Assembly: GCA_021234155.1 (NCBI GenBank)
Contig: JAJEKV010000012.1
Location: 9,762,448-9,826,447, forward strand
DNA length: 64,000 nucleotides
Source: Isoetes taiwanensis
Taxonomy: Eukaryota > Streptophyta > Lycopodiopsida > Isoetales > Isoetaceae
Reading direction: 5' to 3'
Part shown: in pieces, positions 44,000-55,259 of the stretch
Layout of the letters: each line of letters starts with the position of its first letter
Position numbering within the stretch: position 1 is the stretch's first letter
The notes under the pieces: model-generated
The model's database searches: none
What the model saw: only the letters and a program-made list of their open reading frames with translations
Told to the model about the DNA's origin: nothing
Program-made: the position numbers and the translations under genes

Positions 44000-44024
44000 G
44001 TCCCACTTTAATTAAATACGACTT

Positions 44025-44715
44025 AACTATAGTATATGAGACAGGGCAAAAACCGATGGAAGTAAGGGCATGGGAAAGGACCATCAGATATCTTATAAGG
44101 AACAATGCAGGTGGAAAACCAAATAAGCTAGCAAGCATCGCGATCAGTGAATCAGCGAAAGCCCACATAATCGAAGGCAACGGATGGTTTAGGGATGTAG
44201 CAATGTGGACAAGGAAGTTGGTGATGAATCTGAGCGACCTCATTACTGAAGGAGAATGGAAGGACGAGTGGACTGACAAGGCCACGAAGGCTTGGCTGCA
44301 GAACCACACGGGCCCCAAGACAATACGGCTTATGACAGTATTCAACCCGGGACAGCAGATAGGGCAACAGATGTACCAGGATGACATAATAGGAAAAGCC
44401 AGGAAAGATATTCTAGCAAGATTCAGAATGGGAAGCCACGAGCTGAGAATTGAAAAGGACAGGTGGCGGGGGATAGAGAAAGAAGATCGGATATGCAGAA
44501 TCTGTGACAGAGGGGAAGTGGAAGATGAAAACCATATGCTGAATGAATGCCCGGTATATGAAAGCATCAGGAACAAGCACAGAGATATAAGATGGGGTCA
44601 GCCCGTACACACCATGATGACAAAGCCAGAAACAATGAGGGATCTGGCAGACGCAATACGGGAAATGACGGCAAGGCACCGAGAAGTACACAAAGAAAAA
44701 GGGTTTCTGTTATGA
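44025..44715 (+). pseudogene. LINE-B2 C-terminal region with zinc motif
   Basis: Reads IVYETGQKPMEVRAWERTIR, WLQNHTGPKTIRLMTVFNPG, ARFRMGSHELRIEKDRWRG and CRICDRGEVEDENHMLNEC (CX2C...HX4C). It ends at 44715. Strongly similar to the LINE-B1 protein at 27308-27964. Confidence 0.84.
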
Positions 44716-44955
44716 ACCGCCTGAGAGGCGCAACATAAATACCCTGAAAACGCTCAGCTCAAAGCTGATTGATAACGACGCGCCTGTGCACGGCCATGAA
44801 GCCGATCCAAAGCGGGGTGCCGGTATTAATAGAGAAAAGTAAAGCCTTCAGAAAAGGTTACATTGTAAACCAGCATGATGTGCTAGTACATAGCACCCGT
44901 AAGGGAACTCGCCCATGCTACATAAGTCCACGGGCCTCAGGGTATAAGGGACAAT

Positions 44956-44978
44956 AATCTATCTATCTATCTATCTAT
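44956..44978 (+). repeat. (TCTA)n tail at the LINE-B2 3' end
   Basis: AATCTATCTATCTATCTATC, directly before LINE-A4 sequence resumes. A short tandem tail instead of poly(A) is known in several non-L1 LINE clades. Confidence 0.75.
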
Positions 44979-45335
44979 TTGTGTGCAGAGCTGAATAGTC
45001 TTAGGTCCTGGTTGCATTCTCTTTTTGGAGTATCTTTGGATAGTCAGCACTCTCTTTTGGGTATTTATCCAAATCAGTGGACTGCTTCTAAAAGGATTGC
45101 ATTTCACATGGCAAAGTCTTGGCTAATATGGAGTGTATGGAAGCGAAGGCGAAGAAAGGTCTTTTATGATAAGCGTATTTCTTCTCAGGTGGTGCTTCAA
45201 GAAATTCGTAAGAAGTTGTATAATTGCTTTCAGATCTCCAATTGGCCTGATTGTATTAAAATTCCAATATGGCGTGATCATCTAAAAGTGATTGATGCTT
45301 CAGGGACATTTCTCACTTCTGGAAGTACTTTGTAA
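44979..45335 (+). pseudogene. LINE-A4 ORF2 tail
   Basis: CAELNSLRSWLHSLFG completes zf-RVT, then AFHMAKSWLIWSVWKRRRRK and VFYDKRISSQVVLQEIRKKL form the normal C-terminus, closely like LINE-A1 (LLWSIWERRRHHIF). It is followed by a short 3' UTR and poly(A). Confidence 0.82.
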
Positions 45336-45394
45336 TATTTTGAGTGTATAATATGAAAAACACGTTCTTCAAAAAAAAAAATATAACAGATACA

Positions 45395-46404
45395 AGAAGG
45401 TTGTGCCCTACATGGACAAGGTTTGGACCAAAAACATCTATTTCTGGATTACAGCCACTAGAGTTTATCCTCATGCAAATCAAGAAACTAATGCTGGGGC
45501 AGAGTCCTATCATTTCCACATGAAGAAAAGGCTTGGGCTTTCCAAGCATGCACTAAGAGGGAGGCGGCTTGATTGGCTGCTGTACATGTTGGTGAATCAG
45601 TTAGAAACACACATGTCATACGACAGGTTTAAGAAGGAACATGGCTTCAAATTTAACCGCAAACAGGAACATATTGTTGAGACAACTATTATTGGTGCAC
45701 GTGGCATTCCTGACACGACAGTTAGATGGCTGGATTACAAGGCAAGCACGGCGGAGGTATGGAGCCAGAACATGGATGCATGGGACGAGAACACAGAATC
45801 AGTCCCTTACTTGGTAGTGGTTGCCAATGAGAATTGGTCATGCTGTGACTGTCCTTGGGGTATCAAAGATAATATGTGTAAACACCAAGTCAAGGTTCTT
45901 CGTATGATGTCCAACTACAAGGAGGAGGACATCTTAAGGGTTTGTGGAACCCTTTTTGGCTCACAAGGTGGCGGTTTAACTAACTTGAGAACCATGGCCG
46001 AAGCTTACATTGAGGAAGACGGGTGCTTTGATGCTCTCGATGGGAATCAACAGGATACCGAGGATTATGGTAGGGATGTTGATGAGAAAGAGGGTCCATC
46101 AACTCAAGCTAAGCTGCAAGAAATCATAGAGGCCAGCCTTGCACATATCAAGGACACTATTTCCAGCAGTCCCACCATTGCAAAGGAAGCCGATTTCTTG
46201 CTTAGGGAGCTAGGTGGACAACTAGAACGTTTGCTGCTAAGCACCATTGTGATTGGCCCAGCTCCTACCATGGCCACGGTCTGTGACTTCAATGGCAACA
46301 CTATTGCAAGACCAACACCATTCATAGAGGGTCGCAAGCGAAAGAAGAGGGTGCTTGGAGAGACTGTCTTTGCACGCGAATGCCATCACCATCTTCAAGA
46401 GTGA
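45395..46404 (+). pseudogene. MULE transposase, C-terminal part with SWIM zinc finger
   Basis: Continues the transposase after the LINE-A4 insertion: WTKNIYFWITATRVY, then NAGAESYHFHMKKRLG (likely third catalytic acid), RWLDYKAS, and the SWIM finger CDCPWGIKDNMCKH (CXC...CXH). A C-terminal tail of ~150 residues follows, ending HHLQE at a stop. The open frame itself is intact here. MULE transposase plus SWIM is the standard order, so this and 37432-38784 belong to one gene. About 50 bp separate its stop from the satellite array. Confidence 0.9.
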
Positions 46405-46450
46405 TGGTTGTTTATAACTTCACAACAATTTTAAAAACTATGTTTTCTGT

Positions 46451-47731
46451 GGACTAGTGGTTTATCTGGACAACGTATGTGTAGGGGTGAAATCACATAC
46501 CATAGGTATAAATACACCTAGTATTTATACCCCGAGTATTCATACACAATGCCAATGATTATCCCATTGGTTTATCTGGACTTAAGTTGGTGGTTTATCT
46601 GGACATAAACCAGTGGTTTATCTGGACATTGTATGGGTAGGGTTTGGAATCACATACCATGGGTATAAAAACACCAAGTATTTATACCCTGAGTATTCAT
46701 ACCCTGAGTATTTATACCCAATTCCAATGATTACCCCATTGGTTTATCTGGACACAACCTAGTGGTTTATCTGGACACAAACTAGTGGTTTATCTGAACA
46801 CAAGTTGGTGGTTAATTTGGACAATGTATGGGTAGGGTTTGGAATCACATACCATGGGTATAAACACACCAAGTATTTATACCCTTAGTATTTATACCCA
46901 ATTCCAATGATTACCCCATTGGTTTATCTGGACACAAACTAATGGTTTATCTGGACACAACTTGGTGGTTTATCTGGACAATGTATGGGTGGGGCTTGAA
47001 ATCACATACCATTGGTATAAATACACCAAGTACTCATACCCTGAGTATTTATCCCAATTCCAATGATTACCCCCTGGACACAAATTGGTGGTCTATCTGG
47101 ACAATGTATGGGTAGGGCTTGGAATCACATACCATGGGTATAAATACACCAAGTATTTATACCCTTAGTATTTATACCCAATTCCAATGATTACCCCATT
47201 GGTTTATCTGGACATAAGTTAGTGGTTTATCTAGACACAACCTAGTGGTTTATCTAGACACAACTTGGTGGTTTATCTGGGCAATGTATGGGTAGGGCTT
47301 GGAATCACATGCCATGGGTATAAATACACCAAGTACTTATACCCTGAGTATTTATACCCAATTCCAATGATTACACCCAATTCCAATGTACCCCATTGGT
47401 TTATCTGGACACAACCTAGTGGTTTATCTGGACACAAGTTGGTGGTTAATTTGGACAATGTATGGGTAGGGTTTGGAATCACATACACCCTTAGTATTTA
47501 TACCCAATTCCAATGATTACCCCATTGGTTTATCTGGACACACACTAGTGGTTTATCTGGACACAAGTTGGTGGTTTATCTGGACAATGTATGAGTAGGG
47601 TTTAGAATCACATACCATTGGTATAAACACACCAAGTATTTATACCCTTAGTATTTATACCCAATTCCAATAATTACCCCATTGGTTTATCTGGACACAA
47701 ACTAGTGGTTTATCTGGACACAAGTTGGTGG
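46451..47731 (+). repeat. MULE satellite array, left arm (first part)
   Basis: Seven to eight units of about 155-190 bp. Each has GGTTTATCTGGACAATGTATG, GG(C/T)TTGGAATCACATACCAT, GGTATAAATACACCAAGTATTTATACC, CCAATTCCAATGATTACCCC and several GTGGTTTATCTGGACACAA words. Interrupted at 47731 by gypsy 2. Confidence 0.93.
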
Positions 47732-49409
47732 TGTAGTGGGGATTTGGTATCTGGAATGATGGAGTATTGTATTTTTTTGAAGATTCTAACCGTTTTTCTT
47801 ACATATTTACAGATAATTTATATGTTTTTAGGGAAATTGGTATTTTTTGTGAAGACCCTGATAAGAAGCAGAGGCAACTTCGTAGCGGCTATTATGTTTG
47901 AAGTATGAAGACCCTGATAAGAAGCAGAGGCAACTTGAATAGGATCAAGACTAAAAGGGACACCTATGGCAGATATGGGATTATGCAAGGGAGCCGTATG
48001 AAGAAGCGCAAGATCACAAAATCGAATTGTAGTTGCATTTGAAGGTCTTGGAATGTATTAGTGGCGGTATTATGGTGGAGGTTTTCCTCGAAAACCCCCT
48101 ACGTATTTAGGTTTTTAGTCCTAGCTATAATACCATTACTATGCATTTCCGAGTTATATTAGTGAGATATGTTTGATACAAAATGTGTGACGAGATACCA
48201 TGGCACAAAGTTGAGGAAAACAAAGATCATGTATTCAATTCACAAACTAAGGGTGTGGAATTAGATGCGATGATACGGGAAGATATGACATGTTTATGAA
48301 GCAAGCAAACAGGAATCGGAATTGAAAGATCACAAAAGAGTGTTCTAAGCAAAGACTAATGAGGTGTGAAGATGAAGATGAGGAAGGCATTACACCAAGG
48401 ATTGGATGATGTTACAAGAGGCGCATGCATATGAATAATGGGAAACAAATACAAACAAGGGGAGAAGTGGCAAGATAATCAAGGTCGCACGATACCGCCT
48501 ATCTAAGGGATACAAGTCATGGAATATGAAAGGAAATTAAATGTATTTGAAGAAAATTGATGACTAGGAGCTGATGTGGATGAAAGGAGGAGAAAAACCT
48601 AACGTAAGAGTTAAGGAGATGGGAGCGGCAGGTCGCTTTTGGAACAAGGGCTGCGATTACATGAAAGGAAGACATCGGGGCATGGAAGGAGAGCACCGAA
48701 GCAAGGAAGTAAGTTCATTTGGATCTATCAGCTTATGGGCAAAAAATTACAGCAATGTGAAGCATTCTTATGGCAGATTTTACATGTATATCAGACCTAA
48801 TTCCAATTGGGCAGCACATTCTATGCAAATTCAGCCTGTGGGTCATCATTAGCAGCCATAAAAATCAGAGTATGGAGCACTATAAATTCGTCCTTGTCTT
48901 CAATAACAAGTGGAAGCATGTGTTACAGCAGCAAATTTCTGATTTAGAGGACAACACAATTTGCATTGATCAAGTAGGTATTTTAAATTGTTGTTTTTTC
49001 TGGAATTTCATTAAGTTCTGAGATGAAATGGATGTATTTGAAGGGCATTGTTCCTTACTATTATGAAGAATCATATGGACCAGTTGCTTTATCATTGTCT
49101 TATTGCTGATTTCCTTTGAATCATGCCTTGTTATATTGCTATTATTTTTGAAGATTCAATGTTATCAATGTTATAAAAGACAAGCTGAAATATGATGCTC
49201 ATTGGTGATGGTTTACGAGTTGCAATTCCTCTTAACAAGCATTGTCAATTTGAGTTTAGCATGTGGCAAGTTGTATATCCATTATGAATTCTCTTGTTGT
49301 GAATGAAGTATATTACCTTGCTGCTGGTTATTGCCCTGATTGTTTTACACTCATGCATCGCCGTGGAGCCCGGGGTTAGTTGTTTCTAGATTTTGTTGGA
49401 CTCATGACA
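47732..49409 (+). repeat. Gypsy 2 5' LTR (1678 bp)
   Basis: Direct repeat of 55260-56993. It carries two copies of a 56-bp unit (starting GAAGACCCTGATAAGAAGCA, second copy partial) at about 47850-47940; the 3' LTR has three. Confidence 0.96.
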
Positions 49410-49414
49410 TATTT

Positions 49415-49433
49415 TGGTGCGTTTGCCGGGAGA
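49415..49433 (+). promoter_or_regulatory. Gypsy 2 primer-binding site
   Basis: TTGGTGCGTTTGCCGGGAGA lies six bases after the 5' LTR. It resembles the TGGCGCCGTTGCCGGGGA-type site of plant Athila/Tat elements, usually assigned to tRNA-Asp. Two or three mismatches. Confidence 0.65.
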
Positions 49434-49789
49434 ACGGTCATCGTGATGAGTGGAAGAAATTAGAGACGGACAAAAGAGGTCAAGAATCGAAGAATAAAGC
49501 CGTGCCAGCCTATAGTCCGATCCTAACATTCCATGTTTTATGTACCGCCAAATGTGAAGTCAAAGGAGGAGAATGACAAGAAAAAAAAGAGCAACTAAAC
49601 CAAGATCGCGGAGCAACGCCTTTAAGAAGAGAGCATTATCAAGAACTCGAAGTCTTTAGAATCTATCGAAGTTTGAGTCCTAAAAAATTGAAATCTAGTT
49701 TGGAGTTATCAAGAAGGCAACACAAATGAACCACCGTGAAGTTATAATTTCAAATCCCTTCAAGTTCGAGTTTAGTAGTATCTATTTCT

Positions 49790-50527
49790 CCGTGATATGC
49801 AAGCATGCTCCAAAGAACAACAAAGGCAACACGGATGCCATATCCAACATTTTTCGCCTTGGCGGTATGGATGTCGACTCGCGCATGTGCAATCATTTCT
49901 AACAATCGCTGAAGCCAATCGGGAGGATAATGATCAAGAGAAGATGAGGCTTTTTCCAAATGACACTCAAAGATGGCGCAGAGAATGGTAAATTTTATTA
50001 AATCCACTACTCCTTTCCACACTTGGAAGGAGTTAGAAACAAAGATTTTTGAATGCTTTCGCACTGCGGGATATGCTCAACGAGTGAGTGATGAATTGTC
50101 ATATATCAAGTTGCTGCCTAACGAGAGTTTGCAGAGTTATATTATCAGATTTCGAAGATTGGTGGCAAAGAAAGATCCCAAACCATCTGATGAAGACCAG
50201 GTGAGGTATTTCACAAACGGACTTCCACCTGATATTGGTTTTTATACAAAAGGGCAAACTCCTTCTAAATTAGAGGATGCCATAAAGATTGCTTCCAGCT
50301 GGGAGCAAGCTAAGCTCAACATGGCTCGTTATTACCAACCTGGAGTAGTGATGCCATCGGTTCTTGGAGGGGTGCCGGCAATGTTTCCATCACAATTGGG
50401 TATGGCATCAAGTCCTATGGAGCCTCCTTCTTTTTCCCCTATGCCGTTCGGTTTTCCTGCAGCAAACACATTGATTCCTGGAGTAATGGATTATAGTAAG
50501 CTGCAATTGGGTGGAGCCGCGGGGTAA
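49790..50527 (+). pseudogene. gag: Gypsy 2 gag (capsid)
   Basis: Two phases: QEKMRLFPNDTQ (49935-49970) belongs to the start of the capsid core, and 49973-50527 reads FIKSTTPFHTWKELETKIFE, LLPNESLQSYIIRFRRLVAK and DQVRYFTNGLPPDIGFYT, typical of retrotransposon gag. A Pro/Met/Phe-rich tail follows. Confidence 0.85.
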
Positions 50528-50619
50528 GGAATCAAACCGTATCTAAGAGTGAGCTTGTCAAGGTGAAAGAGGATTTAGTTGAGGCATTGACAAAGCAAAT
50601 GACCTGATCCGCAATTGAA

Positions 50620-51309
50620 TTGGGTTCGAGGTATGGTCGCTTCCCTCAGCCCAAAACGGAGCGCACTAACATCCGGTGTGTAAAGTGTAAAGGATATGGC
50701 CATCTCCCATCGGAATGTGCAACTCCACCTGGTCTCCAAGCTATAGTCTCTTGTCAAAATTGTGGCATCGGAATCATAAGACTCAAGATTGTTTCTATTT
50801 GAAGAATAGAGTGCAGCCTATGCAATGCACTCAATCAACCTATCAAGTGCAACCTATGTATGGAGCTTCTATACCTGCTTTTGCAGCAGCCCAAGTGCAA
50901 CAACCGGGCCAGAGGCCGAGAGGGCGGGCGGACGATTCCACAATGTTATCGAGCGCGTGAGATGGGCCATATTTCTCCCCATTGTCCTAACCCAAGGAAG
51001 TCTGTGGAATTTCAGCCTATTTGTGGCATATGCCAAACATGTGGGTTGCACTCTCGTGAGAATTGTCCGCACAAATTGGAGGTCAAGAAGAATATCAAGT
51101 TTAAGGAGCCTCAGTGGATTCCTCGAGCAATCTTTGTGGATATACCAAGGAATTCAACTATACCAAAGATATGCGGTGGAGACAAGACATCAAGTATCAA
51201 AGAGACGAGAACAAGAGGTCGCTGCCGCTATCACCCATATTCGAGCGTAATTTTCAAGAACGATGTTCGTGGATTGCCACGCTTGTTTTCCGACCTGAAG
51301 ATGATGTAG
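50620..51309 (+). pseudogene. gag: Gypsy 2 gag zinc knuckles
   Basis: CVKCKGYGHLPSEC (50680-50720) is a clean CCHC knuckle. SCQNCGIG starts a second that is lost to a frame change. Further on, CYRAREMGHISPHC lacks the second Cys, and CQTCGLHSRENCP is another partial one. Frames change at about 50770, 50860 and 51300. Confidence 0.78.
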
Positions 51310-51398
51310 AAGACCAAGCTTTTTATATTTGACCAGCAAGACATCCCCGCCCCGGGAATGTAAAGAATATTATTGATGCTGAATTCGCCCCTCATGTA

Positions 51399-52211
51399 TT
51401 GAAGGAATCCACACAAAAGAAAAAACGCAAGTATAAAAGGGTTTTGAAGATGGAATCAAGTGCACCGTATGATATTTTGAAGGATTTAGAGAATCAACAT
51501 CCCACTTTGACTTTTGGCCAATTATTACAAGTTGCACCAAATGTAGGAAGGCTCTTACATCAGCTCTCAAGGGTCACAAGGAGGTCGCTAGAATTCAAAT
51601 TTTGGCCTGCCATTGCCGATATGAGTTCACCATGTATTGACGTGGAGATAAATGGCCAATTGATTCGTGGAGTGCACTATAGATGGAGGTTCCGTGTCAA
51701 CATTATGCCGAGGATGTCATGAAGAAATTGAGCTCGAATTGCCCCCTGGTATTTCATGGTAAGAATGGCGATCAACGACGAAAGTGAAGCCCTTGGGGAT
51801 GATTAGGTGTGTGCAAACTCTTATTGCTGGTATTGTATTCTATGTTGATTATGTAATCTTCATGTGATGGCCCATGGAAATTTCACCTATCCGATCTTGC
51901 TTGGACGCCCTTGGTTATTGCAAGCATCTGCTAAGCATGATTGGTCTACTGGACTCCTGCAAATTGGAGATGGCAACAATGTGGTTCGAGTGCAAGTTCA
52001 CTTTCATCCTAATACATTGATGCCCACAAAGAACAACGAGGATAACGATAGTGATACAAGTTCCAGTGATTCAAGTGAAGAAGACCTCGAGTCTTCCGAC
52101 GAGGATATTGATGCTGCTGCGATATATGTGGAAAGGGAGGATTATATGAAGTTGCGAAAGCTCCACCTTATCAAGTCGACACATCAAGTGTTGATCTTCA
52201 AGAATGGCTAA
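51399..52211 (+). pseudogene. pol: Gypsy 2 protease
   Basis: SSPCIDVEINGQLIRGV leads to an active-site box that is split between phases: DGGS is readable in one (about 51680) and VNIMP in another. Farther on (51864-52211) comes YPILLGRPWLLQASAKHDWS, the usual protease end, then an acidic linker with repeated Ser/Asp/Glu. The box resembles the DGGSGINIM of gypsy 1. Confidence 0.8.
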
Positions 52212-52299
52212 ATGATACAATAAGTTGTAATATGGTTTCGTGAGAACCAATTGAAGAGGAAGACGAGGAGCCGTATCCGAGCATTTCACTAATTATGAA

Positions 52300-53380
52300 G
52301 TGGCGGAATTGAAATCGAGGGAGGTCCTCACTGCACAAGAAACCAGCAACCTTATAAAGAAGTTTATCGAGCCTCCAGCATTGCAAGATCTGAATTTAGG
52401 AACCGAGGCGGAACCTAGGATTATCAAACTCGGTGCAGACCTTAATATTGAGGAGCGAGAGCGATACCAACTTCTTTTTGAAGAGTTCCGAGATATCTTT
52501 GCATGGAGTTACACGGAAATGGTTGGCATTAATCCTCAACTTTGTGTTCATCGTATTCCATTGGTAAGAGACGCTTATTCCCGCGGCGCCAACGCCCTTG
52601 ATAGAATGAATCCTAGTTATTCTCGTGCTGTAAAGGAGGAAATTGATAATCTTTTAGATGCGGAGTTTATTGAACCAATTGAAACCAGTGAATGGCTATC
52701 TCCTATAGTTGTTGTTCCTAAAAAGAATCTGAAAATTCGAGTATGCGTGGATTTCCGCAAACTTAATCATGTCACTGTTAAAGATGGATTCCCTTTGCCG
52801 TTTACGGACTCAGATTGATGCGTCGCTGGTCACGAAAGTGTTATTCTTTTCTCGATGGCTATAGCGTTATAATCAAGTTCAAATCGCACTTAAGATAGAG
52901 ACAAAACCGCCTTTGTCACCGAATGGGGCTGTTTTCGATATAAAGTCATGCCTTTCGGTTTATGCAATGCTCCAAAGAACCTTTCAGATAGATATGACAG
53001 CAAAGATTCAAGGATTATTTAAGTAGATTTCATCGAGATTTTTTTGGATGACTTCAGTGTTTTTAGCTCTTACAATGACCACTTGAAGAAATTAAGAGCT
53101 TGTTTCCTTCGATGCAGGGAATATGGTATCTCTCTCAACCCATTTAAATGTTCTTTTGCTGTCACACATGGTATTCTTCTAGGCAGAATTGTCTCTCAAG
53201 ATGGGCTGGCAGTAGACCCTGGAAAAGTCAAGATCATATCAGATTTAAGGCCTCCCATGACGATCAAAGAATTGCAGGCTTTTCTCGGTCACGTAGGTTA
53301 CCATAGAAGGTTCATTCGCCATTATGCTGATAAGGCTTTGCCATTGACCAATTTATTGAAGAAAGGGGCTGAATTCACAT
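52300..53380 (+). pseudogene. pol: Gypsy 2 reverse transcriptase
   Basis: 52300-52818 reads EFRDIFAWSYTEMVGI, EEIDNLLDAEFIEPIETSEW, VVVPKKNLKIRVCVDFRKLN. After frame changes between 52805 and 53043 (TEWGCFRYKVMPFGLCNAP is still visible near 52920-52975), the catalytic FLDDF is at about 53041-53055. RACFLRCREYGISLNPFKCS and LQAFLGHVGYHRRFI follow. Confidence 0.88.
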
Positions 53381-53976
53381 GGAGTAGTGAATGTCAAGAT
53401 GCATTTGAGGCTTTAAAACAAGCACTAGTTTCTGCTCCTATTTTGAAAATGCCATGCTGGGATAAAGTTTTTCATGTGCATATTGATGCATCAAATTATG
53501 CCATTGGAAGTATTCTAGCACAACCAGATGATAACGGATGGGATCATCCCATATATTATGCCAGTAGGCAACTCTCTAGTGCCGAAAGAAATTATTGCAC
53601 TACGGAGCGTGAAGGCCTGGGTATGATCTATTCAATTCAGAAGTTCCGACATTATCTCTTGGGCAAGGAATTTGTATTTTATGTGGACCACCAAGCGCTC
53701 AAGTACTTGATCCTTAAACCATGTCGTACGGGAAGGATAACTCGTTGGCTCCTTTTGTTGCAGGAATTTCAGTTTAAAATTGTTATTAAGCCAGGAAAGT
53801 CACATGTTACAGCAGACCACTTGTCTCGGGTAATAGCATCTCAAGAAGGTTCTGGTGTTGAAGATGATCTACCGGATGCAAACCTTTTCCATGTGGAATC
53901 AGTCCCGGAGTGGCTCTTTAATATCGCTGAATATTTATCAACAGGAAAATTGCCTGAGCATTTGACTTATGCGTAA
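53381..53976 (+). CDS. pol: Gypsy 2 RNase H
   Basis: Within the open frame 53044-53976: HIDASNYAIGSILAQ (first Asp), ERNYCTTEREGLGMIYSIQK (Glu) and FYVDHQALKYL (Asp), the catalytic acids of gypsy RNase H. RWLLLLQEFQFKIVIKPGK and TADHLSR follow. This contrasts with the degenerate domain in gypsy 1. Confidence 0.9.
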
Positions 53977-55145
53977 ACTAAGAAGATTGATTATTCAATC
54001 CCGTCCCTACACTTTAATTGCAGGAACCCTTTATCGCATTGGTCGAGATGATATTCTTAGGCGGTGTGTCTTACCACATGAGGTGGAAAAAATTATAATT
54101 GCATGTCATGACGCGCCCGAAGGCGGCCACTTTGCAGCAAATACAACAGTGCAGAAGATTTTACAAGCAGGTTATTGGTGGCATTCCATGCATAAGGATG
54201 TTGCTGATTATGTCAAAAAATGTGATCCTTGCCAACGTCTTGGAAGACCCACAAGAAGGGATACGATGTTCTTGCATCCTATTATTCCTGTGTTGCCATT
54301 TGAAAAGTGGGGCATTGACTTTATGGGACCTATTAATCCCACCGCTAAGCAGACCCGGAACAGGTACATTCTTGTTAGCACTGACTATGTTACAAAGTGG
54401 GTGGAAGCGAAAGCTCTTAGAGAGGATAATGCTGCTGCTGTTGCATCATTCTTATATGAAAATATTATCATTCGATTCGGTTGTCCTATTGAATTGGTGA
54501 TATTACATGAGGTAAACACTTCCTTAATCAAGTCATAGCAGCCTTAACAGAAGTTATATAATGTGAAGCATCGAAAGACCACGCCATATCATCCACGGGC
54601 AAATGGGGGTGTGGAGAGGACTAACGTAACCTTATGTAATATTATCGCAAAGATTTGCAATGCAAGTAGGAGTGATTGGGATAAGCGCCTTCTTGATGCT
54701 ATGGGCGCACCGGATTGCCTACAAGGTGACAACTAGAGCTACCCGCTTCAACTTGTTTATGGTCGAAGCAGAGTTCCAATTGAATTAGAGATTCCCTCAT
54801 TGAGGGTAGCTGTTCAAAACAAGTTGGATTGGGATGGCAGCATTAAATCACGCTTTACAAGAGCTTGAAAAGTTAGATGAGACTCGCCTACATGCATTCA
54901 AAGCACGGAGGTGTTGCAGCAACAAAGAAAGGCATGGTAATACGATAGACATGTGAAAAAGAAGGAGTTTACTATTACATACAGCTTTTAATGTATGATA
55001 GTAAACACCGGAAGCGCCCGAAAGCTCGTGGATGCGATGGATAGGCCCATATATTGTGAGAGAAGTCTTCATGAATGGCTCAGAAACCTTGACAGATTTG
55101 TATAAGGGCAAGATTTGCCTACGCGAAAGTTAATGGAGCACGTTT
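53969..55145 (+). pseudogene. pol: Gypsy 2 integrase
   Basis: Zinc-binding H...H in ACHDAPEGGHFAANTTVQKI and CDPCQ, then WGIDFMGPI with the first catalytic Asp. The second Asp region is damaged by a small deletion (about 54500; KHFLNQVI readable in another phase). The Glu lies in GVERTNVTLCNII (about 54610-54650). The C-terminal domain is broken up and ends near ARLKLYLQQEE (55140). No chromodomain. Confidence 0.86.
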
Positions 55146-55244
55146 AAAGCTATATTTGCAGCAAGAGGAAGATCGACCTATCTTATGTACAAGCAAGAAT
55201 ACACCCCTACTGATATGCATAGTGTTCTTTCGGACTAAGAACAA

Positions 55245-55259
55245 TAGGAGGGAGGATAA
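55245..55259 (+). promoter_or_regulatory. Gypsy 2 polypurine tract
   Basis: AGGAGGGAGGATAA directly before the TGTAGTG start of the 3' LTR; primer for plus-strand synthesis in this family. Confidence 0.85.

Larger units (their letters stand above)
40191..44024. mobile_element. 3.8-kb inverted-repeat DNA element, superfamily unknown, TSD AACT
   Basis: The ends are perfect 25-bp inverted repeats starting AAGTCGTATTTAATTAAAG (40191-40215 and 44000-44024). A 4-bp duplication AACT (40187-40190, 44025-44028) flanks it, and removing the element restores the LINE-B2 frame, so the borders are sound. No transposase was recognised. The interior holds a G-rich minisatellite, an AT repeat, hairpin arrays around CTCGACT/AGTCGAG, and an exon-like GC-rich segment (40720-41870). 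A 4-bp duplication does not fit hAT, Mutator, CACTA or Harbinger. Confidence 0.85.
39521..44976 (+). mobile_element. LINE-B2: non-L1-type LINE, with a later TIR-element insertion
   Basis: The front piece (39528-40190) encodes reverse transcriptase from GVKQGCPLSPTLFGIYIDAL through the catalytic MLYADDLSMM, to KLRTNTPQTT. The back piece starts at 44025 and joins in frame (TT-IVYETGQKP) once the insertion and one AACT copy are removed. The 3' end is a short tandem tail (TCTA)n at 44956-44978 rather than poly(A). The 5' end is truncated. The same family occurs as LINE-B1. The tail and the zinc motif set it apart from the L1-type A family. Confidence 0.86.
39019..45376 (+). mobile_element. LINE-A4: LINE insertion in the transposase gene, 18-bp TSD
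   Basis: Flanked by AAAAATATAACAGATACA at 39001-39018 and 45377-45394, with an A run just before the right copy. Only the ORF2 end is present (5' truncated): 39035-39262 (WYFGIDIAPWQWFQETYGLL), zf-RVT at 39280-39520 and the tail at 44979-45335. LINE-B2 interrupts it inside zf-RVT. Confidence 0.9.

Noticed and set aside
43902-44576. 224-residue minus-strand open frame
   Set aside because: Antisense shadow of the LINE-B2 C-terminal protein (44025-44715).
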